From NCBI RefSeq assembly GCF_042643165.1, contig NZ_JBHRSH010000001.1, positions 2,604,001 through 2,668,000 of the forward strand: a stretch of 64,000 nucleotides of DNA. Direction: 5' to 3'. Within the stretch, counting starts at the first letter, position 1. The number at the start of each line of letters is the position of its first letter. Positions 8,616 to 17,872 of this stretch are shown piece after piece. This stretch comes from Hyphococcus aureus. GTDB taxonomy: Bacteria > Pseudomonadota > Alphaproteobacteria > Caulobacterales > Parvularculaceae. The notes beneath the pieces are model-generated. The model was not told where the DNA came from. It saw only the letters and a list, made by a program, of their open reading frames with translations, and did no database searches. A program made the translations under genes and the position numbers.

Positions 8616-8823
8616 CCGGCATTTCTATGCCGCGTTCGCAGCGACCGGCAATGCGCGTTCGGTCTGACCGGGTTCGAATTCCATCCCACCAGACCGCCGC
8701 TAGTCCCTTAAGGGTTGTTTTTCCGGCCGTTTGTCACGCCGCGCCGCCGGGCGTGGCTTGGCGGTGGCGGCGCTGAACGGACTGCGGCACGAAGTTTTCC
8801 GAACAAAACGGGAGCCCCAAATC

Positions 8824-10014
8824 ATGGCGGTAGCAGACACCACCGGCGCCTTTAGGGACGCATATAAGCGCCGCTACGATCTCGACTGGCTGCGTGTCAT
8901 CGCGTTCGGCCTGCTGATTTTTTACCATGTAGGCATGTTCTATGTGACGTGGGGCTGGCATGTAAAAAGCGTCTATGCCGGTCCCGCCGCCGAGCCATTT
9001 ATGCTGCTGGTCAATCCATGGCGGCTGGCGCTTCTTTTCTTCATTTCCGGGGTGGCGATCCGATTCGCCTCTGACAAGGCGGCGCCTGAACCCGGCGGAA
9101 CCTTGCGCTTTGTGCGCTCCCGGCTTTACCGGCTTGGCCTGCCGATCATCCTTGGGATGGCTGTGATCATCGCGCCTCAGGCTTATTTCCAGTTGCGTCA
9201 GGCAGGGATCATCGAGCCGGGCTATCTCGTCTTTTGGGGAAACTACCTAAAGGTCGAGCAGCTTTATCCAATCATTACACCGACATGGAATCATCTTTGG
9301 TATGTGGTCTACCTGCTCGTCTATATTCTCCTGATCGCTCCCTTCCTGCCGGCGCTACGCTGGCTCGCAAATGGCTCCGGCGCGCGGGCGCTTTCCGTTG
9401 TCGCCGGCGGACCGGTGCGGCTTCTTCTCCTGATCATTATTCCCTTTGTGATTTATGAGATCACCCTCAGCCCGTCTTTTCCGACAACGCACACACTGAT
9501 TGGTGACTGGGCGAACCATGCGCACCGGTTCACCATTTTTATGCTGGGTTACTTTGCGGCAAAGCATGAGGGGTTCTGGCGTTCGGTCGACAGGGCGCTG
9601 CCGCTGGCGGCGGTGTTAGCTGTCGGGATCTGGGGGCTCGGCGCCTATGTGGATGCGCAGGAAGAGATGATCGCTGCATCTTCGGTTGCGCGCATTCCCT
9701 TTATCGGTGTTGTCGAGATTGCGTTGAAAACGCTCTACGCATGGAGCTGCATCGTTGTGCTGTTTGCTCTTGCGCAGCGATTTTTGAACCGGCCGTCAAA
9801 AATGCTGACCTATCTCACGGGTGCGGTCTTATGTTATTACATATTGCATCAGACCATCATTGTTATAGCAGGCTATAACATAACGAAGCTGCATCTCGGC
9901 GCATGGCCAGAATTTTTGCTGATTACCGTGATCACGATCGGCGGATGCGTGGGCGGATATGAAATTTTCCGCCGCATACCACTGTTGCGACCATGGATTG
10001 GAATTAAACGCTAA
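8824..10014 (+). CDS. Acyltransferase family 3 membrane protein (OpgC/MdoC-like)
   Basis: 396 residues from the ATG at 8824, which has GGAG nine bases upstream; an upstream in-frame start at 8731 lacks such support. The start of the domain is YDLDWLRVIAFGLLIFYHVGMFY, whose R and H are the conserved residues of the acyltransferase-3 family. About ten membrane helices follow, ending RIPLLRPWIGIKR. The family moves acetyl or succinyl groups across the inner membrane onto glycans. The start and the lack of an SGNH tail suit an OpgC-like or generic member. It is divergent from the LytTR gene, a likely regulator by position only. Confidence 0.85.
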   Translation: MAVADTTGAFRDAYKRRYDLDWLRVIAFGLLIFYHVGMFYVTWGWHVKSVYAGPAAEPFMLLVNPWRLALLFFISGVAIRFASDKAAPEPGGTLRFVRSRLYRLGLPIILGMAVIIAPQAYFQLRQAGIIEPGYLVFWGNYLKVEQLYPIITPTWNHLWYVVYLLVYILLIAPFLPALRWLANGSGARALSVVAGGPVRLLLLIIIPFVIYEITLSPSFPTTHTLIGDWANHAHRFTIFMLGYFAAKHEGFWRSVDRALPLAAVLAVGIWGLGAYVDAQEEMIAASSVARIPFIGVVEIALKTLYAWSCIVVLFALAQRFLNRPSKMLTYLTGAVLCYYILHQTIIVIAGYNITKLHLGAWPEFLLITVITIGGCVGGYEIFRRIPLLRPWIGIKR

Positions 10015-10168
10015 GTATGCGGAACATTTTATATGTCAGCGCGGCGCAGCGAAATTGATATGACGTCCTAAATGATGCGTTCCGCATTGTGGAACGAATT
10101 TCTCTATCGACAAAACTCGCGGATTAGGCTCGTGTTGGCGCCTTAGGGGGAGAGAAAGCTGAGCGTCG

Positions 10169-11347
10169 ATGAAAATCGCCATTGGGGGGGCGGGCATCGC
10201 GGGACTGGCTGCTGCTGCGTTTTTTGCGCGCGCAGGGCATGATGTTTCGGTTTACGACAAGGCGCCAAAACCGGCGCCTGTCGGCTCTGGCCTCATTATT
10301 CAGCCTACAGGACAGGCGGCGCTATCGGCGCTGGGGCTGCTTGATGAGCTTGCGCAAAGCGCCGCCCGGCTTGAACGCCTAGACGGGCGGCTTGAATGCG
10401 GACGCAAGGTGCTGGATGTGCGCTACGATGCGCTGGGCCCAAATATGGTCGGCTTGGCGGTCCACCGGTCGGTCCTGTTTGATCTGCTCCATAAGGCTGC
10501 AGTGAAAGCAGGGGCTGTCTTTTCCTATGGGCAAGACGTTGCAGGCGTTGAGCATGAGAATGACGCCATGCGATTTCGGTTTGTAGACAGGGAGCTTGCG
10601 CCGCCCGCAGCCCTTACTGTCGACGCGCTCGGTCTGCGCACGCCGTTTATCGAACGCGAGAATTGTTATCTCGACTATGGCGCGCTGTGGGCGAATACGC
10701 CGTTTCCGTCCACGGACGGATTTTCAGAGCATGCGCTGGCCCAGCGTTACCGCGGCGCGAATGTTTCCGCAGGCGTGATGCCGATCGGAACCTTGGGCGG
10801 CCGGCAGGAAAAGATGGCTGCGTTTTTCTGGACCTTGCGGCCTAAAAATTACGAAACCTGGTTGATGACGCCGCTGCCCCGCTGGAAAGGCCAGGTGTTG
10901 AAACTCTGGCCGGAGGCGGCGCCCGTGCTGGATCATCTGATGTCCCATGATGATTTTGTTCTTGCGCGATATGCGCATCACACAGCCTCGCAGCCGGTCG
11001 AAGGCCGTCTCGTTCATATTGGCGATGCGTGGCATGCGGCGAGCCCGCAACTGGGGCAGGGCGCCAATATGGCGTTGCTTGACGCCTGGGCGTTATCGAA
11101 TGCGCTGGAAGCGCAGAAGGATGTTGATGCGGCGCTTGATGAGTTTGTGAAAACGCGACGTCGACATGTGAAAATTTATCAGACAATCAGCGACCTGTTC
11201 ACGCCGGTCTATCAGTCGGACGCGAAAATCCTGCCGGCTTTGCGCGATAAGCTCGCAGAGCCTTTGTCGTCCTTCTGGTTCATGCCGAAGCTTCTGGCGG
11301 CGATGGTGTCGGGAACCATCGGCGACCCACTCAAGAATTTGCAATAA
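10169..11347 (+). CDS. FAD-dependent monooxygenase
   Basis: 392 residues of the class A flavin monooxygenase type. The Rossmann motif is GGAGIAGLAAAAFFARAGHDV at the N-terminus with the acidic end of strand two in VSVYDKAP. The FAD ribityl-binding block is seen as GDAWHAASPQLGQGANMALLDAWAL near residue 290. The middle DG-type motif is altered (VDALGLRTP where DADG or DASG is usual). It should hydroxylate an aromatic or similar substrate with NAD(P)H and oxygen; the substrate is unknown. It stands alone, with a GGGGGAGAG ribosome binding region upstream. Confidence 0.85.
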   Translation: MKIAIGGAGIAGLAAAAFFARAGHDVSVYDKAPKPAPVGSGLIIQPTGQAALSALGLLDELAQSAARLERLDGRLECGRKVLDVRYDALGPNMVGLAVHRSVLFDLLHKAAVKAGAVFSYGQDVAGVEHENDAMRFRFVDRELAPPAALTVDALGLRTPFIERENCYLDYGALWANTPFPSTDGFSEHALAQRYRGANVSAGVMPIGTLGGRQEKMAAFFWTLRPKNYETWLMTPLPRWKGQVLKLWPEAAPVLDHLMSHDDFVLARYAHHTASQPVEGRLVHIGDAWHAASPQLGQGANMALLDAWALSNALEAQKDVDAALDEFVKTRRRHVKIYQTISDLFTPVYQSDAKILPALRDKLAEPLSSFWFMPKLLAAMVSGTIGDPLKNLQ

Positions 11348-11435
11348 GCTTTGAATGGTGTTGAAAAGGCCCCGGTGTAACAAGCGAGGTTGCCGGTATG
11401 CGTTCAGCAAACGGTTAGCGATGAATTTTCTGATC

Positions 11436-11669
11436 CTACTCTTTGACCCAGAAATCAATTCCAGCCTGTGTGTAAGCAACGTTGAAATTTTCTGATGACT
11501 GGCTGCATAGATTTAGAAGATCACTTTTTGTACGCCAATGACCTATTTTCCAGCCGCGTTTCCTGAGGGCGTCAACGCTTTTTGCTCCTAAATTAGAACG
11601 AATGTCTGGTTCAACTTTGCCTTCCGCATTGAGTTTGCAGAACTCTTCATAGTCATGAACCATGCGCAT
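11436..11669 (-). CDS. AT-rich orphan ORF, 77 residues
   Basis: A 77-residue protein starting MRMVHDYEEFCKLNAEGK and ending AGIDFWVKE, with no signal peptide or membrane helix. I do not recognise a family. Its GC content (by eye a little over 40 percent) is far below the roughly 60 percent of its neighbours, and it uses TTT, AAT and TTA codons freely, which suggests recent acquisition. It sits alone between the monooxygenase (convergent) and typA (same strand). It could be a real small gene of foreign origin or a leftover of one. Confidence 0.5.
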   Translation of the reverse strand: MRMVHDYEEFCKLNAEGKVEPDIRSNLGAKSVDALRKRGWKIGHWRTKSDLLNLCSQSSENFNVAYTQAGIDFWVKE

Positions 11670-11728
11670 GCCGTCTCTCCCGATTATATGAACGTGGAAG
11701 AGAAACGCAAATTATCGGAAACGTCAAA

Positions 11729-13567
11729 TCAGGCGTTCTCTTTCGCCCGTCTTTTCCGCAGATGCGGCTTCAGCGCAATTTTCCGCAGACGGATGGATTT
11801 CGGCGTCACTTCGACCAATTCGTCATCGCCGATATAAGCGATCGCCTGTTCCAGCGACATGCGGCGAGGCGGAGTGAGTTTCACCGCTTCGTCCTTGCCG
11901 GAGGCGCGCATATTGGTGAGCTGTTTCGCCTTTAGCGGATTGACGTCGAGATCGTCGGGTTTTGCGTTCTCACCGACAATCATACCCTCATAGAGCACCT
12001 CGCCGGGCGAGATGAACATGACGCCGCGCTCTTCGAGGTTCCAGATCGCATAAGGCACCGCCGTGCCGTCGCCATTGGAAATCAGGACGCCATTGCGGCG
12101 GCCTTCAATGGCGCCTTTATGCGGCTGATGCTCAAGATAGGAGCGGTTCATGACGCCGGTGCCGCGTGTATCGGTGAGGAACTCGCCGTGATAGCCGATC
12201 AGCGCACGCGAAGGGGCGTGCATGACGAGACGTGTCTTGCCGGCGCCCGCCGGTTTCATTTCTGCAAGTTCGGCTTTTTTCTGGGACAGCTTTTCGATGA
12301 CTACGCCGGAATACTCGTCATCCACGTCGATGACGATTTCCTCGATGGGTTCGAGCACTTGCCCGTTCTCATCGGTGCGCGTGACGACGCGCGGGCGCGA
12401 CACGGCGAGCTCGAAGCCCTCGCGGCGCATATTCTCAATCAGAACGCCGAGCTGCAATTCGCCGCGTCCCGCGACTTCAAAGCCGTCTTTTGTTTCAGTT
12501 TCGGTGACGGAGATCGCCACGTCGCCCTCGGCCTGGCGCATCAGGCGCTCGCGGATGACGCGCGACTGGACTTTGTCGCCTTCGCGGCCGGCCAGCGGTG
12601 AATCGTTCGGCGCGATGGTGATGGAAAGCGTCGGCGGATCGATCGGCTGCGATGGAAGCGGTTCGGTCGCCGTAAGATCGCAGAGCGTGTCGGAAACCGA
12701 GGCTTTTGAAAAACCGGCGATGGCGATGATATCGCCGGGGAAGGCTTCGTCTACCGGCTGGCGTTTGAGACCGCGAAAGCCGAGGACTTTGCTCACCCGC
12801 GCCTGTTCGATGGTTTTTCCGTCGCGCGACAGCGCTTTCATGGTGACGCCGGGTTTTGCGGTTCCGGAAATGACACGGCCGGTCAGGATGCGGCCAAGAA
12901 AGGGATCGGCTTCGAGCGTCGTCGCCAGCATGCGGAAAGGCGCATCCGGGCCTTCCGCGACGTCAGGCGCAGGCACATGCTCAACCACTGTTTCAAACAG
13001 CGCGTCGAGATTGTCGCGCGGCCCGTCAATGGTCTTGTCGGCCCAGCCGTCGCGGCCGGCGGCGTAAAGCACCGGAAAGTCGAGTTGTTCGTCATTGGCG
13101 CCGAGCGCGGCGAAAAGATCGAAGGCGGCGTCGAGCGCCTTGTCGGGGTCGGCGCTTGGCCGGTCGACCTTGTTGATGACCAAAATCGGGCGCAGGCCCA
13201 GCGCCAGCGCCTTGGACAACACGAATTTGGTTTGCGGCATCGGCCCTTCGGCGGCGTCAATCAGAAGAAGACAGCCGTCGACCATGGAGAGAATGCGCTC
13301 GACCTCGCCGCCGAAATCGGCGTGACCCGGCGTGTCGACGATATTGATGCGAATAGGCTCGGCGCCTTTTTCCCAGACAACGCTGGTGCATTTGGCGAGA
13401 ATGGTGATCCCGCGCTCGCGCTCGATGTCGTTGGAATCCATGGCGCGCTCGGCCATTTCGGCGTTGTCGCGGACGGCGCCGGACTGGCGCAGCATCTCAT
13501 CGACGAGCGTGGTTTTGCCATGATCGACATGCGCGATAATGGCGATATTTCTCAAAGCCGGAGTCAT
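11729..13567 (-). CDS. typA: Ribosome-associated translational GTPase TypA/BipA
   Basis: 612 residues, the usual length. The N-terminal GTPase has AHVDHGKTTLVDEMLRQSG (P-loop), the switch block DTPGHADFGGEVERIL and NKVDRPSA. It is followed by the EF-G-like domains and the BipA-specific C-terminus with TRGTGVMNRSYLEHQPHKG and RRMSLEQAIAYIGDDELVEVTP. It binds ribosomes and helps 50S assembly and stress adaptation. It is divergent from dnaG, sharing a 208-bp upstream gap, and is part of the material lying between YqeY and dnaG. Confidence 0.97.
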   Translation of the reverse strand: MTPALRNIAIIAHVDHGKTTLVDEMLRQSGAVRDNAEMAERAMDSNDIERERGITILAKCTSVVWEKGAEPIRINIVDTPGHADFGGEVERILSMVDGCLLLIDAAEGPMPQTKFVLSKALALGLRPILVINKVDRPSADPDKALDAAFDLFAALGANDEQLDFPVLYAAGRDGWADKTIDGPRDNLDALFETVVEHVPAPDVAEGPDAPFRMLATTLEADPFLGRILTGRVISGTAKPGVTMKALSRDGKTIEQARVSKVLGFRGLKRQPVDEAFPGDIIAIAGFSKASVSDTLCDLTATEPLPSQPIDPPTLSITIAPNDSPLAGREGDKVQSRVIRERLMRQAEGDVAISVTETETKDGFEVAGRGELQLGVLIENMRREGFELAVSRPRVVTRTDENGQVLEPIEEIVIDVDDEYSGVVIEKLSQKKAELAEMKPAGAGKTRLVMHAPSRALIGYHGEFLTDTRGTGVMNRSYLEHQPHKGAIEGRRNGVLISNGDGTAVPYAIWNLEERGVMFISPGEVLYEGMIVGENAKPDDLDVNPLKAKQLTNMRASGKDEAVKLTPPRRMSLEQAIAYIGDDELVEVTPKSIRLRKIALKPHLRKRRAKENA

Positions 13568-13775
13568 TAGTTTATAGTGTCCTTTGTATCCCGACTGGCG
13601 TCATGCCAGAGAGCGGGGCTCCGGGCGGGATATTGCGTTGCAGTATTGGGCCGGGCAGTGCGCGGTTTTTGCCGCTTTGGCAAGGGGGCAGGTGGGGAAA
13701 AGCGGTTAACTGAAACGCTAGGCTCCGCCTCTTGAGCCCCCTATATCTCGAGGCCGCCCTATATAATAAGAGCCC

Positions 13776-15767
13776 ATGGCCCGTTTCACCCCAGAATTCC
13801 TTGATGAGCTGAAGGCGCGATTGCGCCCGTCCGACGTCATCGGAAAATATGTGAAGCTACAGAAGCGCGGCAACGCCTGGTGGGGTCTTTCGCCCTTCAA
13901 ACCGGAAAAGACCCCGTCTTTCACCGTGGATGACCGGCGCGGGAGCTATCACTGCTTTTCGACCCAGAACCATGGCGACATCATCACCTTCCTGATCGAG
14001 ACCCAGGGGCTGACTTTCCCGGAGGCTGTAGAGCGGCTGGCGGCGGACGCCGGTCTGGTTCTGCCGATCGAAAGCCCGGCGGAGGCGGCGCGCGCTGAAA
14101 AGGCGCAAGGGCTGGCGGAGGCGTGCGCCGCGGCGGCGAAGTTTTATCAGGCGATGCTTCACCGCGCCGATGGCCGGGGCGCCATGGACTATTTACGCGG
14201 GCGCGAGGTGACGGATGCGCAGATCGACGCCTTCGGCATCGGCTTTGCGCCATCAAGCCGACATGCGTTGAAAGACTATCTCTTGAACAAAGGTTTCGCC
14301 GACGAGGTGCTGGTCGAGGCGGGCCTCCTCATCAAGCCAGAGGATGGCGGCGCCAGTTATGACCGGTTCCGCAATCGCATCATGTTCCCGATCCTCGGCA
14401 CCCGCGACCGGGTGATCGCTTTCGGCGGCCGCGCGCTCGATCCGAACGCCAAGGCGAAATATCTGAACTCGCCGGAAACGCCGCTGTTTCATAAGGGCTC
14501 GGTGCTTTATAATTTCACCAATGCGCGGGCCGCGTCGGCGGACGATAAAAAACCGCTGATCGTCTGCGAAGGCTATATGGACGTGATTGCGCTCTGGGGG
14601 GCGGGGATCAAGCGCGCCGTCGCGCCGCTCGGCACAGCGCTTACCGAAGATCAGCTTGCGCTGCTGTGGCGTTCTTCTGATGAGCCGGTCCTGTGTTTCG
14701 ATGGCGACAGCGCCGGCGTTCAGGCCGCGCATCGTTCCATTGACCGCGCGTTGGCGATGCTCAAACCGGGCAAGTCGTTGAACTTTGCTTTCCTGCCGGA
14801 AGGTCAGGACCCGGATGATCTGTTGCGGTCGGAAGGCGTCGCCGCGATGAATGATGTTTTGGAAAAAGCGCGGCCGCTTGTTGATGTTCTTTGGACGCGC
14901 GAGATTTCGATCCGTGATCTTGAAACGCCGGAAAGGCGGGCCGCGCTGCGGTCGCATTTGCGCGAGCTCGTCAAGCAAATCACCGACAAGGATGTGCGCG
15001 GCGCCTATGGCGAGGAATTGTCCCAGCGGCTCAACGCCCAGTTCAAACCCGCGCCAAGAGAAAGCGGATCGGGTCAGGGCGGCTACGGGCAGGGCGGCAA
15101 TCCTTTTCGCCAGAGTGGCCAATGGGGCGGACGCCAGGGACAGGGCCGACCGGGCCGGGGCCAGTTTGACCGGGGCATGGGTTTTCGTTTCGCCGCCCCG
15201 GCGCGACCGACGCCCGGCCTCAAAAGCCCCTCCCAGTGGGTGCGGGAGGCGAGCCTCGTCCTCGCCGCAATCAACCATCCGGTGCTGCTGGAGCGCCATG
15301 AGGCGGCCTATTTTGAGCTCGATCTGGTCGATCCGGGGCTAAAAGCCCTCCTTGGCGAGGTTCTTTCGGCAATTTCCACAGATCCGGCTCTTGACAGCGC
15401 CGGATTGAAAAGCCATCTCACCAAAACCGGCGTGGCAGGCACATTGGAGCGGGTGACACATGATCCCCAGCTCGGAAACCACAGATTCCTCCGCCCCGAG
15501 ACTGAGATTGACGAGGTAGAGCAGGGTTTTCGAAACGCCCTGGCCCATCATCTGTTTGAGTCTACCCACAAGCAGGAGGTGGCCCGCTCGGCGTCTCAAA
15601 TATTCACCGATGGCGACGATGCGTGGAAAGCGGCGGCGGCCGCGCGCGAGGAGTTGATCAATTCGAGTAAGCCGGAAGAAGACGGGGATGAGGGCGATTC
15701 CCCGAGGCGGTTCACGGATGCGCTCGAAAAGATGAAACAGACCGTTGAGAAAAAATTCGGTCGGTAA
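13776..15767 (+). CDS. dnaG: DNA primase
   Basis: 663 residues. The N-terminal region corresponds to the zinc-binding domain, but the usual CPFH and CFGC ligands read SPFK and CFST, so three of four ligands are missing. The TOPRIM core follows (LIVCEGYMDVIALWGAGIKRAVAPLGTALT; CFDGDSAG), then a Gly/Gln-rich linker near residues 430-465 and the DnaB-binding C-terminal domain. It makes RNA primers at the replication fork. The gene is 12 bases upstream of rpoD, so dnaG-rpoD form the macromolecular synthesis operon; the YqeY gene that normally precedes it lies 9 kb away. Confidence 0.97.
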   Translation: MARFTPEFLDELKARLRPSDVIGKYVKLQKRGNAWWGLSPFKPEKTPSFTVDDRRGSYHCFSTQNHGDIITFLIETQGLTFPEAVERLAADAGLVLPIESPAEAARAEKAQGLAEACAAAAKFYQAMLHRADGRGAMDYLRGREVTDAQIDAFGIGFAPSSRHALKDYLLNKGFADEVLVEAGLLIKPEDGGASYDRFRNRIMFPILGTRDRVIAFGGRALDPNAKAKYLNSPETPLFHKGSVLYNFTNARAASADDKKPLIVCEGYMDVIALWGAGIKRAVAPLGTALTEDQLALLWRSSDEPVLCFDGDSAGVQAAHRSIDRALAMLKPGKSLNFAFLPEGQDPDDLLRSEGVAAMNDVLEKARPLVDVLWTREISIRDLETPERRAALRSHLRELVKQITDKDVRGAYGEELSQRLNAQFKPAPRESGSGQGGYGQGGNPFRQSGQWGGRQGQGRPGRGQFDRGMGFRFAAPARPTPGLKSPSQWVREASLVLAAINHPVLLERHEAAYFELDLVDPGLKALLGEVLSAISTDPALDSAGLKSHLTKTGVAGTLERVTHDPQLGNHRFLRPETEIDEVEQGFRNALAHHLFESTHKQEVARSASQIFTDGDDAWKAAAAAREELINSSKPEEDGDEGDSPRRFTDALEKMKQTVEKKFGR

Positions 15768-15779
15768 GGATTTTACGGC

Positions 15780-17771
15780 ATGGCGAAAAAAGCGGCGGCG
15801 ACGAAAGAGACTGAAGCGGTGGAACCGGCCGACGGCCCGATCCTCGATCTGACGGATGCGGACGTCAAGAAACTGATCAAGACGGCGAAGTCACGCGGTT
15901 ACGTCACCTATGACGAACTGAACAAGGTGCTGCCGTCGGAGGAAGTCTCTTCCGAACAGATCGAAGACATCATGGCCCAGCTTTCCGAGATGGGCATCAA
16001 TGTCGTCGAGCATGAAGAAGACGATGATGATGACGGCGCCGACGCCGCCAATGACGATGACAACGCCAGCGCGTCGAAAACCAAAGCCGTCGCCGTCAAG
16101 GACGAGAAAAAAGGCGGCCAGGTCGTCACCACCAACACCGGCGCCTCCGCTGACCGCACCGACGATCCGGTGCGCATGTACTTGCGTGAAATGGGCACGG
16201 TTGAGCTTCTCTCCCGCGAGGGCGAGATCGCGATCGCCAAGCGCATCGAGGCCGGCCGCGAGACCATGATCAGGGCCTTGTGCGAAAGCTCCCTGACCTT
16301 TGAGGCTATCACGGTCTGGCGCGACGAACTTCAGGAAGGCCGGGTGCTCCTGCGCGATATTATCGACCTTGACGCCACCTATGGCGGCGGGCCGGAAGCG
16401 CGTCCCGATATGACCCAGCCGGAAGTCGCCGAGCGTGTGAACCGCGAAGAGGCGGAAAAGGCTGAAAACGCCGAAGACGATGAAGACGATTTTGACGAAG
16501 GCGCGCTGTCCCTCTCGGCCATGGAGGCCGAATTGCGCGAAGGCGTGATGGCGACCTTCGACAATATCTCCGACGAATACAAAAAACTGCGCCGCCTTCA
16601 GGACATCATGATCGAGGAGCAGCTGAAGGGTGAAGACCTTTCCTCTTCGCAAACGCGCCGCTTCAAAAAGCTGCAAAAAGATATTGTCGAGCGCGTGCGG
16701 TCCGTCCGTCTCAACAATCAGCGGATCGAAGCGCTGGTCGAACAGCTTTACGACATCAACCGCCGTCTGATGGCGCTTGAAGGCAAGCTTGTGCGTCTTG
16801 CGGATTCGTATGGCGTCAATCGCCAGGAATTTCTTTCGGATTATATCGGATCGGAACTCGATCCCGAATGGTTCGATCGCATCTCCGCGAAGACCGGCAA
16901 GGGCTGGCAGAATTTCGTCAAGAAAGCCGAAAATCAGGTCGTCACGATCCGTGAAGAGATTGGCGATCTTGCGACCGAGACCGGCCTCACCGTTCAGGAT
17001 TTCCGCCGCATCGTCTCCATGGTGCAAAAGGGTGAACGCGAAGCGCGCATCGCCAAAAAGGAAATGGTCGAAGCGAACCTTCGCCTCGTCATTTCCATCG
17101 CCAAGAAATACACCAATCGCGGCCTGCAATTCCTCGACCTCATTCAGGAAGGCAATATCGGCCTCATGAAAGCGGTCGATAAGTTCGAGTATCGCCGCGG
17201 CTACAAATTCTCGACCTACGCCACCTGGTGGATCCGTCAGGCGATCACCCGTTCGATCGCCGATCAGGCGCGCACCATCCGTATTCCGGTGCACATGATC
17301 GAGACGATCAACAAGATCGTGCGCACGTCGCGCCAGATGCTCCATGAAATCGGCCGCGAGCCGACGCCGGAAGAACTGGCGGAAAAACTCTCCATGCCTT
17401 TGGAGAAAGTCCGCAAGGTGATGAAGATCGCGAAGGAGCCGATCTCTCTCGAAACGCCGATCGGCGACGAAGAAGATTCGCATCTCGGCGATTTCATCGA
17501 GGACAAAAACACGATCCTCCCCATCGACGCCGCGATCCAGTCGAATCTGCGCGAAACGACGACGCGGGTTCTGGCCTCGCTGACGCCGCGCGAGGAACGC
17601 GTCCTTCGCATGCGTTTCGGCATCGGCATGAACACCGACCACACGCTCGAAGAGGTTGGCCAGCAATTCTCGGTGACGCGCGAACGCATCCGCCAGATCG
17701 AGGCGAAGGCGCTGAGGAAACTCAAGCATCCGAGCCGGTCGCGGAAGCTGCGGTCGTTCCTCGATAACTAA
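15780..17771 (+). CDS. rpoD: RNA polymerase primary sigma factor (sigma-70)
   Basis: 663 residues. Region 1.1 is at the N-terminus (VTYDELNKVLPS), followed by an acidic stretch (HEEDDDDDGADAANDDD), region 1.2 (DDPVRMYLREMGTVELLSREGE), a non-conserved insert, region 2 (LRLVISIAKKYTNRGLQFLDLIQEGN and the melting segment YATWWIRQAITR), region 3 and region 4 with the -35 binding helix (EEVGQQFSVTRERIRQIEAKAL). It is the housekeeping sigma factor. The start follows AAGGA, and a strong terminator follows the stop. It forms an operon with dnaG. Confidence 0.98.
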   Translation: MAKKAAATKETEAVEPADGPILDLTDADVKKLIKTAKSRGYVTYDELNKVLPSEEVSSEQIEDIMAQLSEMGINVVEHEEDDDDDGADAANDDDNASASKTKAVAVKDEKKGGQVVTTNTGASADRTDDPVRMYLREMGTVELLSREGEIAIAKRIEAGRETMIRALCESSLTFEAITVWRDELQEGRVLLRDIIDLDATYGGGPEARPDMTQPEVAERVNREEAEKAENAEDDEDDFDEGALSLSAMEAELREGVMATFDNISDEYKKLRRLQDIMIEEQLKGEDLSSSQTRRFKKLQKDIVERVRSVRLNNQRIEALVEQLYDINRRLMALEGKLVRLADSYGVNRQEFLSDYIGSELDPEWFDRISAKTGKGWQNFVKKAENQVVTIREEIGDLATETGLTVQDFRRIVSMVQKGEREARIAKKEMVEANLRLVISIAKKYTNRGLQFLDLIQEGNIGLMKAVDKFEYRRGYKFSTYATWWIRQAITRSIADQARTIRIPVHMIETINKIVRTSRQMLHEIGREPTPEELAEKLSMPLEKVRKVMKIAKEPISLETPIGDEEDSHLGDFIEDKNTILPIDAAIQSNLRETTTRVLASLTPREERVLRMRFGIGMNTDHTLEEVGQQFSVTRERIRQIEAKALRKLKHPSRSRKLRSFLDN

Positions 17772-17776
17772 GATCA

Positions 17777-17810
17777 AAAAGCCCCGGCATCGTCCGGGGC
17801 TTTTGTTTTT
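17777..17810 (+). terminator. Intrinsic terminator of dnaG-rpoD
   Basis: A hairpin with arms AAAAGCCCCGG and CCGGGGCTTTT around a six-base loop begins six bases after the rpoD stop and runs into TTTTGTTTTT. This is a textbook rho-independent terminator. Confidence 0.9.
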
Positions 17811-17872
17811 CGGCAAAATCGGAATACGATCTGCTTAGATCCAAATAACCATGATGAAGGGGAGAGCGCATC

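Noticed and set aside
8665..8700. A tRNA-like T-arm sequence GGGTTCGAATTCC near the start of the LytTR gene
   Set aside because: No matching acceptor, D or anticodon stems can be drawn upstream; the rest is the divergent promoter gap.
14253..15299. A 348-codon open frame opposite dnaG
   Set aside because: It lies wholly within dnaG and is a composition shadow with no start signal.
15891..17816. A 641-codon open frame on the strand opposite rpoD
   Set aside because: rpoD is unmistakable on the plus strand; high GC content leaves the antisense frame open, and its Arg/His/Phe-rich product has no family features.
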